This document shows, piece after piece, positions 23,736 to 31,373 of a DNA stretch of 34,885 bases. Below the pieces are notes generated by a model, which did no database searches, was not told the DNA's origin, and saw only the letters and a program-made list of their open reading frames with translations. The first letter of the stretch is position 1. Each line of letters starts with the position of its first letter. Source of the DNA: Gammaproteobacteria bacterium (GTDB lineage: Bacteria > Pseudomonadota > Gammaproteobacteria > Burkholderiales > Burkholderiaceae_C); assembly GCA_025359085.1 (NCBI GenBank), contig JANYHL010000075.1, forward strand, positions 1 through 34,885, written 5' to 3'. The position numbers and the translations under genes are program-made.

Positions 23736-24681
23736 CTCGCGCGGCGGGCAGGGTGGCCAGCAGCACGCCGGCCAAGGCAATGGCGAAGGCCAGCACCTGC
23801 AGGCCAGTGAGCGTTTCACCCAAAGCCAGCACGCCCACCAGTGCCGCCGAAATCGGCAGCATCACCGTGAAGACGCCGGCCTTGGCAGCGGGCACGGTTT
23901 TGAGTCCGGTCATCCAGAGCCAGACCGTCCAGACACTGGCCGCCAGCGCATAAAACACAAGCAGCAGCCAGGTGGCGGGCCGCACCGCAAGCCAGTCAAA
24001 TTTCAAGGCGGCGTAAACACCGAACGGCGTCATCAAGACAAAGCCCCACAGGTTGATCAGCGCGGTGATGCGTTTGGGTGTCAACGCGCCTGTGAGTTGC
24101 TTGCCGATCACGGCGTAAGACGCCTCGCACACGACCGCCGCAAAGACCAGGAGATTGCCCAGCATTGCATTTTTAGAGATTAAACTTGGCTCTAGCCCCC
24201 GTCCTTCTTGGGTGAGTAGCTCTGATTTTGATAATGCAAAGAGGCCAATGCCACAGGCAGCGCAGGCAATGGCGATCCCTACCCGCAGGCCAATGCGCTC
24301 GCGTAAAAAGACCCAGCTCAGCAGTGCCACCATCGCCGGAATGGTGGCCAGGATGATGCCCGCCGAGACCGCACTGGTCAGGCTCACGCCATACAGCATG
24401 CACAGGGTAAACAAAAAATTGCCTAAAAAGGACTCCAGAAAAAGCAGCCGTTTGATGCGCCCGGTCATCGGCACTTCGGTCGCCGGTTTGGCCAGCCAGT
24501 GCGGCATCGCGAGCGCGCCGATGCCAAATCGCAACCAGGCCAGCAACAGCACCGGCAGTGCCGCCGCCAATGGTTTGGACAGGGCCACGTAGCTGCCCAC
24601 CAGGGACATGCTGAGGGCTAGAAAAAAATAACCACGCAAAAGACGGGAGGTGCTTGGCGCGGAGCTGGGAGCGGGAGTCAC
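23728..24681 (-). CDS. EamA/DMT family transporter
   Basis: Drug/metabolite-transporter superfamily protein of 317 residues with about ten helices in two EamA halves. First half: LVGSYVALSKPLAAALPVLL, LAWLRFGIGAL, ILATIPAMVALLSWVFLRER. Second half: ILINLWGF-like region, AASVWTVWLWMTGLKTVPAA, VFTVMLPISAALVGVLALGE. The substrate is unknown; amino acids or other metabolites are usual. The loop between helices 5 and 6 contains about 22 residues (SKSELLTQEGRGLEPSLISK) encoded by a dispersed repeat read in frame. The gene converges on rraA with an 8-base overlap. Confidence 0.92.
   Translation of the reverse strand: MTPAPSSAPSTSRLLRGYFFLALSMSLVGSYVALSKPLAAALPVLLLAWLRFGIGALAMPHWLAKPATEVPMTGRIKRLLFLESFLGNFLFTLCMLYGVSLTSAVSAGIILATIPAMVALLSWVFLRERIGLRVGIAIACAACGIGLFALSKSELLTQEGRGLEPSLISKNAMLGNLLVFAAVVCEASYAVIGKQLTGALTPKRITALINLWGFVLMTPFGVYAALKFDWLAVRPATWLLLVFYALAASVWTVWLWMTGLKTVPAAKAGVFTVMLPISAALVGVLALGETLTGLQVLAFAIALAGVLLATLPAARVK
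24165..24239 (-). repeat. Dispersed repeat, copy 4, read in frame inside the EamA gene
   Basis: It contains TTGGCTCTAGCCCCCGT and GAGTAGCTCTGATTTTGATA and is bounded by the inverted hexamers TTGCAT (24165) and ATGCAA (24234). The whole element is open in the gene's reading frame and encodes a soluble loop. This is the clearest full-length copy in the window. Confidence 0.72.
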
Positions 24682-24768
24682 TGCGGTCAGGTACCTGGAA
24701 ATTGCTGCAGCTGCGCATCATGCCTGATGCCTGCCCGGCACCCCCTGGGGGCACTGGGCGCGCCTGGC

Positions 24769-24798
24769 TTGGGAAGAGGTTTTGTATGTCGGTATAAT
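24769..24798 (+). promoter_or_regulatory. Candidate etfBA promoter
   Basis: TATAAT at 24793-24798 is a perfect -10 hexamer; TTGGGA at 24769 with an 18-base spacer is a moderate -35. Transcription would start near 24805, giving a leader of about 160 bases before etfB. This is inferred from consensus only. Confidence 0.5.
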
Positions 24799-24803
24799 TT
24801 AAA

Positions 24804-24823
24804 AAAAGCACGGTCGTACTATT
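24804..24823. promoter_or_regulatory. Imperfect palindrome at the etfBA start site (operator-like)
   Basis: AAAAGCACGG and TCGTACTATT form an inverted repeat matching at 7 of 10 positions, with inner half sites GCACG/CGTAC. It overlaps the predicted transcription start, the usual place for a TetR-type repressor. The regulator is unknown. Confidence 0.4.
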
Positions 24824-24887
24824 ATTTGCCAAATTTATCGCCTGTCATCTGCATGACCCAGCGGGAAGATGGCACAGCATAGAATGC

Positions 24888-24913
24888 CCTCATTGACGTG
24901 CACGTCAATGAGG
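24888..24913. promoter_or_regulatory. Perfect 26-bp palindrome in the etfBA leader
   Basis: The half site CCTCATTGACGTG is followed directly by its exact reverse complement. It lies 55 bases before etfB. There is no T run after it, so it is not a terminator. It is most likely an operator for a dimeric regulator of acyl-CoA metabolism. TGACGTGC recurs just downstream at 24915. Confidence 0.6.
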
Positions 24914-24968
24914 ATGACGTGCTTTGTGAAGTCAATCGCCGAATTCGTAACTATCTGGAGTCGAAGCA

Positions 24969-25718
24969 ATGAAAGTCCTGGTCGCAGTGAAACGCGTGGT
25001 CGATTACAACGTGAAGGTCCGCGTCAAATCGGACAACACGGGTGTTGATATCGCCAACGTCAAAATGAGCATGAACCCTTTTGATGAGATCGCTATCGAA
25101 GAAGCCGTGCGCCTGAAAGAAAAAGGCGTGGTCACCGAGGTCATCGCCGTATCCTGCGGCGTGACTCAGTGCCAGGAAACCCTGCGCACGGCCATGGCGA
25201 TTGGCGCGGACCGCGCCATCCTGGTCGAGACCACGGTCGAACTGCAGCCCCTGGCCGTGGCCAAGCTGCTCAAGGCGCTGGTGGACAAAGAACAACCCGG
25301 CCTCATCATCCTGGGCAAGCAAGCCATTGACGATGACTGCAACCAGACCGGCCAGATGCTGGCCGCGCTGGCCGATCTGCCGCAAGCCACCTTCGCCAGC
25401 AAGATTGAAGTGGCGGACGGCAAAGCCTCAGTCACGCGCGAAGTCGACGGCGGCTCGGAAACGCTGTCGGTCAGCCTGCCCGCCGTCATTACCGCCGACT
25501 TGCGCCTCAACGAGCCGCGCTACGTGACGCTGCCCAACATCATGAAGGCGAAAAAGAAGCCGCTTGAAATTTTCAAGCCCGAGGACCTTGGTGTGGACGT
25601 GACACCGGGTATCAAGACCCTCAAGGTCAGCGAACCGCCCAAGCGCAGCGCCGGCATCAAGGTCCCCGATGTGGCGACGCTGGTGGCCAAACTCAAGAAT
25701 GAAGCGAAGGTGATCTAA
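24969..25718 (+). CDS. etfB: Electron transfer flavoprotein beta subunit (EtfB)
   Basis: Small ETF subunit of 249 residues. With EtfA it takes electrons from acyl-CoA dehydrogenases and passes them to ETF-ubiquinone oxidoreductase. It starts [20 protein letters not shown], and [20 protein letters not shown] is the beta-subunit motif. [31 protein letters not shown] and [26 protein letters not shown] residues form the AMP-binding and signature regions. GGAG precedes the ATG. Its stop directly abuts the etfA start. The acyl-CoA dehydrogenase gene downstream is a natural partner. Confidence 0.97.
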   Translation: MKVLVAVKRVVDYNVKVRVKSDNTGVDIANVKMSMNPFDEIAIEEAVRLKEKGVVTEVIAVSCGVTQCQETLRTAMAIGADRAILVETTVELQPLAVAKLLKALVDKEQPGLIILGKQAIDDDCNQTGQMLAALADLPQATFASKIEVADGKASVTREVDGGSETLSVSLPAVITADLRLNEPRYVTLPNIMKAKKKPLEIFKPEDLGVDVTPGIKTLKVSEPPKRSAGIKVPDVATLVAKLKNEAKVI

Positions 25719-26651
25719 ATGACAGCTCTAGTAATTGCAGAACATGACAACGCGACCCTCAAGGGCGCAACCCTCAACACCGTGACCGCTGCCGTCCAAT
25801 GTGGCGGTGCGGTGCACGTGCTGGTGGCCGGTGCCAACGCCGCCGCGGCGGCTGCGGCTGCGGCGCAGATTGCAGGCGTCTCCAAGGTGCTGCACGCTGA
25901 CAGCGCCGCCCTGGCCCATGGCCTGGCCGAAAACATGACCGCGCAAATTCTTGGCCTGGCCTCGAACTACAGCCATATCCTGTTTGCCGCCACCGCCTCC
26001 GGCAAGAACATTGCGCCACGCGTGGCCGCCAAGCTCAACGTCGGTCAGATATCTGACGTCACCAAGGTCGACAGCCCCGACACTTTCGAGCGTCCGATCT
26101 ACGCGGGCAACGCCATTGCCATTGTGCAGAGCACTGACGCTATCAAGGTCATCACCGTGCGCACCACCGGCTTTGACCCGGCGGCGGCCACCGGTGGCAC
26201 GGCGGCCGTCGAGACCGTGGCAGCGGTCACCGCCAGTGACAAGTCAACTTACATGGGCAGTGAAATCGCCAAAAATGATCGCCCTGAGCTGACCGCAGCC
26301 AAGATCATCGTTTCTGGTGGGCGCGCGTTGGGCTCCAGCGAGAAGTTCATGGAAGTGCTGCTGCCGCTGGCCGACAAGCTGGGTGCCGCCATCGGCGCCA
26401 CGCGCGCCGCCGTCGATGCCGGTTACTCGCCCAACGACTGGCAAATCGGCCAGACCGGCAAGATTGTCGCGCCCCAGCTGTACATCGCGGTGGGTATCAG
26501 CGGCGCGATCCAGCATCTGGCCGGCATGAAGGATTCCAAGGTGATCGTCGCCATCAACAAAGACCCCGAAGCACCGATTTTCTCGGTGGCTGACTACGGA
26601 CTTGAAGCGGACCTGTTCGTGGCGGTGCCTGAACTGGTTGCCGCGCTCTAA
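25719..26651 (+). CDS. etfA: Electron transfer flavoprotein alpha subunit (EtfA)
   Basis: FAD-binding ETF subunit of 310 residues. An alanine-rich N-terminal domain ([20 protein letters not shown]) precedes the conserved C-terminal FAD domain: [60 protein letters not shown] and [20 protein letters not shown]. The ATG follows the etfB stop with no gap (TAAATG), which implies coupled translation. A terminator closes the pair 14 bases later. Confidence 0.97.
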   Translation: MTALVIAEHDNATLKGATLNTVTAAVQCGGAVHVLVAGANAAAAAAAAAQIAGVSKVLHADSAALAHGLAENMTAQILGLASNYSHILFAATASGKNIAPRVAAKLNVGQISDVTKVDSPDTFERPIYAGNAIAIVQSTDAIKVITVRTTGFDPAAATGGTAAVETVAAVTASDKSTYMGSEIAKNDRPELTAAKIIVSGGRALGSSEKFMEVLLPLADKLGAAIGATRAAVDAGYSPNDWQIGQTGKIVAPQLYIAVGISGAIQHLAGMKDSKVIVAINKDPEAPIFSVADYGLEADLFVAVPELVAAL

Positions 26652-26665
26652 GCCAGGCGTCATCA

Positions 26666-26693
26666 GGGCATCGCTTGCGGTGCCCTTTTTTTT
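26666..26693 (+). terminator. Rho-independent terminator after etfA
   Basis: Stem GGGCATCG / CGGTGCCC (one G-T pair) with a four-base loop, followed by eight T residues. It lies 14 bases after the etfA stop and separates etfBA from the acyl-CoA dehydrogenase gene, which therefore needs its own promoter or read-through. Confidence 0.88.
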
Positions 26694-26752
26694 CGCGCCC
26701 TGTTTGAACGATTGGACGAGCGCACTTTTCCTTTTCCATTTGGAGACTCGCC

Positions 26753-28543
26753 ATGAGCTACGTTGCCCCCCTGAAAGACATGCTGTTCAACCTCAAGTAT
26801 CTCGCCGATATTGAGCAAATTGCGCAGTTTCCCGGTTTTGAAGATGCCGGTTTTGAGACGGCGCAAGCGGTGCTGGAAGAGGCCGCCAAGTTCAATGAAG
26901 GGGTGCTCGGGCCGCTGAATTGGGAAGGTGACAAAAATCCGTCGAGCTGGAAAGACGGCGTGGTGACGGCCACGCCGGGTTTCAAGGAAGCGTTTCGCCA
27001 ATTCGCAGAAGGAGGCTGGCAAGGCTTGCAACACCCGGTCGATTTTGGCGGCCAGGGTTTGCCCAAGACCATCGGCGCGGCTTGCGGCGAAATGCAAAAC
27101 TCAGCCAACATGAGTTTTGCCTTGTGCCCGCTCTTGACCGACGGCGCGATTGAAGCCCTGCTGACGGCCGGCTCCGACGAACTGAAAGCCACCTACCTTG
27201 AAAACTTGGTGAGTGGCAAATGGACCGGCACCATGAACCTGACCGAGCCGCAGGCCGGCAGCGACCTGGCCGCCGTGCGCAGCCGGGCGGAACCGCTGCT
27301 TGACGGCAGCTACAAGGTGTTTGGCACCAAGGTCTTCATCACCTGGGGTGAGCACGACATGGCTGAAAACATCGTCCATCTGGTGCTGGCCCGCGTCACG
27401 GGGGCGCCGGAAGGCGTCAAGGGCATCAGTCTGTTTGTGGTGCCCAAATTTTTGGTGAACAACGACGGCTCCTTGGGTGCGCGCAATGATGTGCAGTGCG
27501 TGAGCATCGAGCACAAGATGGGCATCAAGGCCAGCCCGACCGCCGTGTTGCAGTTCGGTGACCATGGCGGTGCGCTGGGTTACCTGGTGGGCCAGGAAAA
27601 CCGGGGCCTCGAATATATGTTCATCATGATGAACGCGGCCCGCTACGGCGTTGGCGTGCAGGGCATTGCCGTTGCCGAACGCTCTTATCAACAAGCGGTG
27701 AGCTTCGCCAAAGACCGGGTGCAAAGCCGTCCGGTCGACGCCTCGGCACCGGCCAACGCGACCATCATTTACCACCCGGATGTGAAGCGCATGCTGATGA
27801 CCATGCGCGCCTACACCGAGGGCTGCCGCGCCATGGCAACCGTGGCCGCCGCGGCCTTTGACGCCGCCCATCATCACCCAGACGCGGCGACGCGCAAACA
27901 AAATCAGGCGTTCTATGAATTCATGGTGCCTTTGGTCAAGGGCTACAGCACCGAGATGAGCCTGGAGGTCACCTCGCTGGGCGTGCAGGTGCATGGCGGT
28001 ATGGGCTACATCGAAGAAACCGGTGCCGCGCAGTACTACCGTGATGCCAAAATTCTGACCATCTACGAAGGCACCACCGCGATTCAGGCCAATGACCTGG
28101 TCGGGCGCAAGACGGCGCGGGATGGCGGGCAAACTGCCAAGGGAATTGCCGCGCAGATTGAAGCGACGGAAGTCCTTTTGCTCAAAAGCGGCAGTGCCGA
28201 CGCGGTGGCGGTCGCCCAGCGGCTCAAGGCCGCCCGTTTGGCTTTTGTCGATGTCGTTGAGTTTGTGGCGAGCAATACCAAGACCCGGCCCCAAGATGTG
28301 TTTGCCGGCAGTGTGCCCTACCTGATGCTGGCCGGTAACCTGATGGCCGGTTGGCAATTGGCGCGCGCGCTGCTGCTGGCCCAGGACGAGATCGCCCACG
28401 GTGTGGATGTGTCCTTCATGCAAGCCAAGATCATCACGGCGCGCTTTTATGCCGACCATCTGCTGACCAAGGCCCCGGGCATGCGTGACGCCATCGTGGA
28501 AGGCTGCCAGAGCGTGACAGCGCTGGCTTTGGAGGCGTTTTGA
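26753..28543 (+). CDS. Acyl-CoA dehydrogenase, long DmdC/FadE-like type
   Basis: FAD enzyme of 596 residues that introduces the alpha-beta double bond into acyl-CoA and hands electrons to ETF. It is longer than the usual 380-residue dehydrogenases because of an N-terminal addition (SYVAPLKDMLFNLKYLADIE) and a C-terminal domain, as in the group that includes 3-methylmercaptopropionyl-CoA dehydrogenase DmdC. Motifs are MNLTEPQAGSDLAAVRS, KVFITWGEHDM, NAARYGVGVQGIAVAERSYQ, GVQVHGGMGYIEETGAAQYY and the catalytic-glutamate segment ILTIYEGTTAIQANDLVGRK. GGAG lies before the ATG. The substrate is not decided: DMSP-derived 3-methylmercaptopropionyl-CoA is possible, but many such paralogues act on ordinary fatty acyl-CoA. 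Confidence 0.93.
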   Translation: MSYVAPLKDMLFNLKYLADIEQIAQFPGFEDAGFETAQAVLEEAAKFNEGVLGPLNWEGDKNPSSWKDGVVTATPGFKEAFRQFAEGGWQGLQHPVDFGGQGLPKTIGAACGEMQNSANMSFALCPLLTDGAIEALLTAGSDELKATYLENLVSGKWTGTMNLTEPQAGSDLAAVRSRAEPLLDGSYKVFGTKVFITWGEHDMAENIVHLVLARVTGAPEGVKGISLFVVPKFLVNNDGSLGARNDVQCVSIEHKMGIKASPTAVLQFGDHGGALGYLVGQENRGLEYMFIMMNAARYGVGVQGIAVAERSYQQAVSFAKDRVQSRPVDASAPANATIIYHPDVKRMLMTMRAYTEGCRAMATVAAAAFDAAHHHPDAATRKQNQAFYEFMVPLVKGYSTEMSLEVTSLGVQVHGGMGYIEETGAAQYYRDAKILTIYEGTTAIQANDLVGRKTARDGGQTAKGIAAQIEATEVLLLKSGSADAVAVAQRLKAARLAFVDVVEFVASNTKTRPQDVFAGSVPYLMLAGNLMAGWQLARALLLAQDEIAHGVDVSFMQAKIITARFYADHLLTKAPGMRDAIVEGCQSVTALALEAF

Positions 28544-28552
28544 TCGGATTTG

Positions 28553-28622
28553 AAGTTGCTATCTATTGAATAGCTGCTTACCCTTTATAGACAAGGGCCA
28601 GCGGCTATTTTTATCAATAACA
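28553..28622 (-). repeat. Dispersed repeat, copy 5
   Basis: It has TTGCTATCTATTGAATAGCTGC (hairpin end) and ends GGCCAGCGGCTATTTTTATC, in reverse orientation to copy 1. It fills the gap between the acyl-CoA dehydrogenase and the nitronate-monooxygenase-like gene. It is the one copy that clearly touches no coding sequence apart from copy 3. Confidence 0.62.
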
Positions 28623-28644
28623 CTGAGATGTTGACGGAGATTTG

Positions 28645-29610
28645 ATGTCCCACTTGCCCGCGCCCCTGAACCGCTTGCCGTTCCCGGTGATCGGCTCGCC
28701 CTTGTTCATCATCAGCAACCCCAAGCTGGTGATTGCCCAGTGCATTGCGGGGGTGGTGGGGGCGATGCCGGCGCTCAACGCGCGCCCGGCCGAGCAGCTC
28801 GAAGAATGGCTGATCGAAATCACCGAGGCGCTCGCGGCCTATAACCAGGCCCACCCGGACCAACCCGCCGCACCCTTTGCCATCAACCAGATCGTGCACA
28901 AGAGTAATGACCGCCTGACGCACGACATGGGTTTGTGCGTCAAGTACCAGGTGCCGATCATCATCACCAGCCTGGGCGCGCGCGAAGACATCAACGCGGC
29001 CGCTCACTCGTATGGTGGTGTGGTGCTGCATGACGTCATCAACAACAAGCATGCGCACAAGGCGATCGAGAAAGGCGCCGACGGCCTGATTGCGGTGGCG
29101 GCGGGGGCCGGGGGCCATGCCGGATTGAAGAGCCCGTTTGCCCTCATTCAGGAAATTCGCCAGTGGTTTGACGGCCCGCTGGTCTTGAGCGGTGCCATCG
29201 CCACCGGCAACGCCGTGCTGGCCGCGCAGGCCATGGGCGCTGACTTTGCCTATATTGGCTCGGCCTTCATTGCAACCGAAGAGGCGCGCGCCGCAGAGGC
29301 TTACAAACAAGCCATTGTCGACAGCAACTCGGACGATATCGTCTACAGCAACCTGTTTACCGGCGTCCATGGCAACTACCTGGCGCCCAGCATCCGCAAC
29401 GCCGGCCTCGACCCCGAGCATCTACCGGAAAGCGACCCCAGCAAGATGAACTTTGGCGGCGACAAGTCACGAGCCTGGAAAGACATCTGGGGCTGCGGCC
29501 AAGGGATTGGCGCCGTCACCAAAATTCACAGTACCGCCGATTTTGTGGCCCAGCTCAAGCGTGAGTACGCCCAGGCACGCGTGCGACTTTTGGAAATAAA
29601 TTATGCCTGA
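28645..29610 (+). CDS. Nitronate monooxygenase-like FMN protein (2-nitropropane dioxygenase family)
   Basis: TIM-barrel flavoprotein of 321 residues in the NMO/2-nitropropane dioxygenase family, which also includes enoyl-ACP reductase FabK relatives. FPVIGSPLFIISNPKLVIAQ is the N-terminal FMN-binding segment. AVAAGAGGHAGLKSPFALIQ contains the family histidine, and PLVLSGAIATGNAVLAAQAM with GADFAYIGSAFIATEEA forms the phosphate-binding part. The true substrate is uncertain; many members next to acyl-CoA genes have no proven nitronate activity. ATG at 28645 with GGAG upstream is chosen. The last residues (about EINYA) and the stop come from a dispersed repeat. Confidence 0.9.
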   Translation: MSHLPAPLNRLPFPVIGSPLFIISNPKLVIAQCIAGVVGAMPALNARPAEQLEEWLIEITEALAAYNQAHPDQPAAPFAINQIVHKSNDRLTHDMGLCVKYQVPIIITSLGAREDINAAAHSYGGVVLHDVINNKHAHKAIEKGADGLIAVAAGAGGHAGLKSPFALIQEIRQWFDGPLVLSGAIATGNAVLAAQAMGADFAYIGSAFIATEEARAAEAYKQAIVDSNSDDIVYSNLFTGVHGNYLAPSIRNAGLDPEHLPESDPSKMNFGGDKSRAWKDIWGCGQGIGAVTKIHSTADFVAQLKREYAQARVRLLEINYA

Positions 29611-29667
29611 TTGGGCTGTAGCCCCCGTAGAATATGCGCAATTTGCTATTTAAATAATAGCATTTGG
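29593..29667 (+). repeat. Dispersed repeat, copy 6, shared 3' end of two convergent genes
   Basis: It contains GGGCTGTAGCCCCCGTAGAAT and the hairpin end TGCTATTTAAATAATAGCA. It covers the stop codon of the nitronate-monooxygenase-like gene on the forward strand and the last codons and stop of trhO on the reverse strand. Confidence 0.7.
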
Positions 29668-30588
29668 CTGGGCCCCGATGTGAACTTGCTGCCGGGCCTT
29701 GGCCAGTTCCCATTGGCGCTGACGTTCGCGGGCGCTGTTCTTCTGGCATTCACGGGTGGTGGCGTGGCATTGGGGGCAGCTTACCCCCGCTTCAAACAGC
29801 GCTGAAGCCAGGTCGGCCTCATCCAGCGGCTGCCGACAGGCCCGGCACAGGCTGTGCTGCTCGGGTTTCAGGCCGTGGCCCACCGATACCCGCTCGTCGA
29901 ACACAAAACACTGGCCCTGCCACAGGCTTTGTTCCAGGGGAATCGTCTCCAGGTATTTCAGGATGCCGCCCTCCAGGTGATAGACATCGTCAAAGCCTTG
30001 CGAACGTAAGAGTGCGGTCGATTTTTCGCAGCGGATGCCGCCGGTGCAAAACATGGCTACTTTGGGCTTTTTGCCGGTGGCCGGGTGCAAGGCGGGCGCT
30101 TGTGCGATCCATTCGGGCAATTTGGCAAAACTCTTGATGGCGGGGTCCAGCGCCCCGGCAAAAGTGCCAATGCCGACCTCGTAGTCGTTGCGTGTGTCGA
30201 TCACGACCACATCGGGGTCGCTGATCAGCGTGTTCCAGTCTTCTGGCTTGACATAGACGCCTGCCATGCGGGTCGGGTTGATGCCGGGCACGCCCAGGGT
30301 CACAATCTCGCGTTTGAGCCGCACCTTCATCCGGTAAAACGGTGCTTTGGCTGACCAGGCTTCCTTGTGCTGCAGGTCCGCCAGGCGCGGATCCCGCCGC
30401 AGGTAGGCCAGCACGGCTTGCACGCCCGCTGACGGTCCGGCAATCGTGCTGTTGATGCCCTCGGTCGCCAGCAAAATAGTGCCTTTGACGTCGTTGGCGT
30501 CGCAGCACGCGCGCAGCGGCGCTTGGAACTCCGCGTAATCAGGCAACTCGACAAATTTGTAGAAGGCGGCGGTCAGGAATTCTGTCAT
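29650..30588 (-). CDS. trhO: tRNA uridine(34) hydroxylase TrhO (rhodanese-related)
   Basis: Rhodanese-domain enzyme of 312 residues (YceA family) that makes 5-hydroxyuridine at tRNA position 34 with oxygen. The N-terminal acylphosphatase-like domain holds ACCDANDVKGTILLATEGIN and STIAGP. The rhodanese domain holds DVVVIDTRNDYEVGIGTFAG and the active-site loop AMFCTGGIRCEKSTALLRSQ with its catalytic cysteine. A C-terminal CRAC...CPQC pair suggests a zinc site. ATG at 30588 gives the family N-terminus; the frame stays open to 30873 but that part has no similarity. The final PNAII and stop are encoded by a repeat. The ribosome-binding site is weak. Confidence 0.93.
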   Translation of the reverse strand: MTEFLTAAFYKFVELPDYAEFQAPLRACCDANDVKGTILLATEGINSTIAGPSAGVQAVLAYLRRDPRLADLQHKEAWSAKAPFYRMKVRLKREIVTLGVPGINPTRMAGVYVKPEDWNTLISDPDVVVIDTRNDYEVGIGTFAGALDPAIKSFAKLPEWIAQAPALHPATGKKPKVAMFCTGGIRCEKSTALLRSQGFDDVYHLEGGILKYLETIPLEQSLWQGQCFVFDERVSVGHGLKPEQHSLCRACRQPLDEADLASALFEAGVSCPQCHATTRECQKNSARERQRQWELAKARQQVHIGAQPNAII

Positions 30589-30963
30589 GGTCGTCGGGGT
30601 CGTCGCGCGCGAAAAGCGCTTGTTGTTGATGCGGGCGGCGTGCCCAGGGCTCAGCGCCTTTATAGTCGTTTTTACTTGACGCTGGGCGGGCCGCCCAGCG
30701 TCCACCCCACCGCAATCGATCTCGCAAGGGCTGCCCCGAAGGCACGCCGCGGGTCGCCCAAGCGTTTTTTGGGGGAAACAGACCATCGCCTTGTGAATAG
30801 CCTGACTCGGTACGAGAGCGCACATACAGGGGCTGATTTTTGTCTTACGCTTCAAATACCCAGTTGGGCCCATCCTTAAACCACTTGAGCATCCGCCAGC
30901 ACTGACAAGCGGCCAACCGTTTCGAACTGTTGTCCTCGTCTAACCATCACTTAGGAGTTCATC
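30589..30963. other. 375-base intergenic region between trhO and the exported hypothetical
   Basis: No gene is supported here. It holds a 25-base palindrome (30678-30702) and a TATAAA hexamer on the reverse strand (30664-30659) that may be the -10 of trhO with a start near 30652, though no good -35 is seen. The rest has no recognisable RNA gene or repeat. AGGAG at its right end is the ribosome-binding site of the next gene. Confidence 0.5.
30678..30702. promoter_or_regulatory. Palindrome upstream of trhO
   Basis: GACGCTGGGCGG, one central G, then the exact reverse complement CCGCCCAGCGTC. It overlaps the -35 position of the candidate trhO promoter, so it may be a regulator site; a stable hairpin is also possible. 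Confidence 0.45.
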
Positions 30964-31359
30964 ATGATCACCACTCGTCTTCCGCTTCGCCATCTCGTGC
31001 TTGCCGCAGCAGCCACCCTGCTGGGCGCCAGCGCGGCACTGGCGGGCACCGCCCGTGTCGAAAGCGATGCCCAGGCACGCTACCGCCAGGATATGGCGGC
31101 GTGCACCAGCGGGCAATCAAACCAGGACCGCGCGACCTGTCGGCTTGAGGCGAAAAATGCCCTGACCGCAGCCAAACGCGGTGACCTGAGCGCTGCCCCT
31201 GACCAATACCAACAGAATGCGCTGAAGCGCTGTGACGCCCACCAAGGGGACGACCGCACCGCCTGCTTGGCGCGCATCCTCGGCGAGGGCAACGTCGACA
31301 GCGGTGTGATGGAGGGCGGGATATTGCGCAAAAGCATCATGATCACGCCCGCGCAATAG
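30964..31359 (+). CDS. Exported hypothetical protein, about 131 residues
   Basis: A protein I cannot assign to a family. A clear signal peptide (LPLRHLVLAAAATLLGASAA, cleavage near ALAG) is followed by a small charged domain with four cysteines in two patterns: DMAACTSGQSNQDRATC and CDAHQGDDRTAC. Both fit two disulphide-linked helical hairpins in the periplasm. The spacing C-x11-C and C-x11-C suggests a duplicated motif. TTAGGAG lies before the ATG. It stands alone between trhO (divergent) and the metallo-beta-lactamase gene (convergent). Confidence 0.85.
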   Translation: MITTRLPLRHLVLAAAATLLGASAALAGTARVESDAQARYRQDMAACTSGQSNQDRATCRLEAKNALTAAKRGDLSAAPDQYQQNALKRCDAHQGDDRTACLARILGEGNVDSGVMEGGILRKSIMITPAQ

Positions 31360-31373
31360 TCCGGCTGGTCGGC

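Noticed and set aside
24888-24913. 26-bp palindrome as a terminator
   Set aside because: No T-run follows on either strand and it lies inside the etfBA leader, so an operator is more likely.
27101-28459. 452-codon reverse frame across the acyl-CoA dehydrogenase
   Set aside because: Antisense shadow of a gene with clear catalytic motifs; no ribosome-binding site or recognisable domain.
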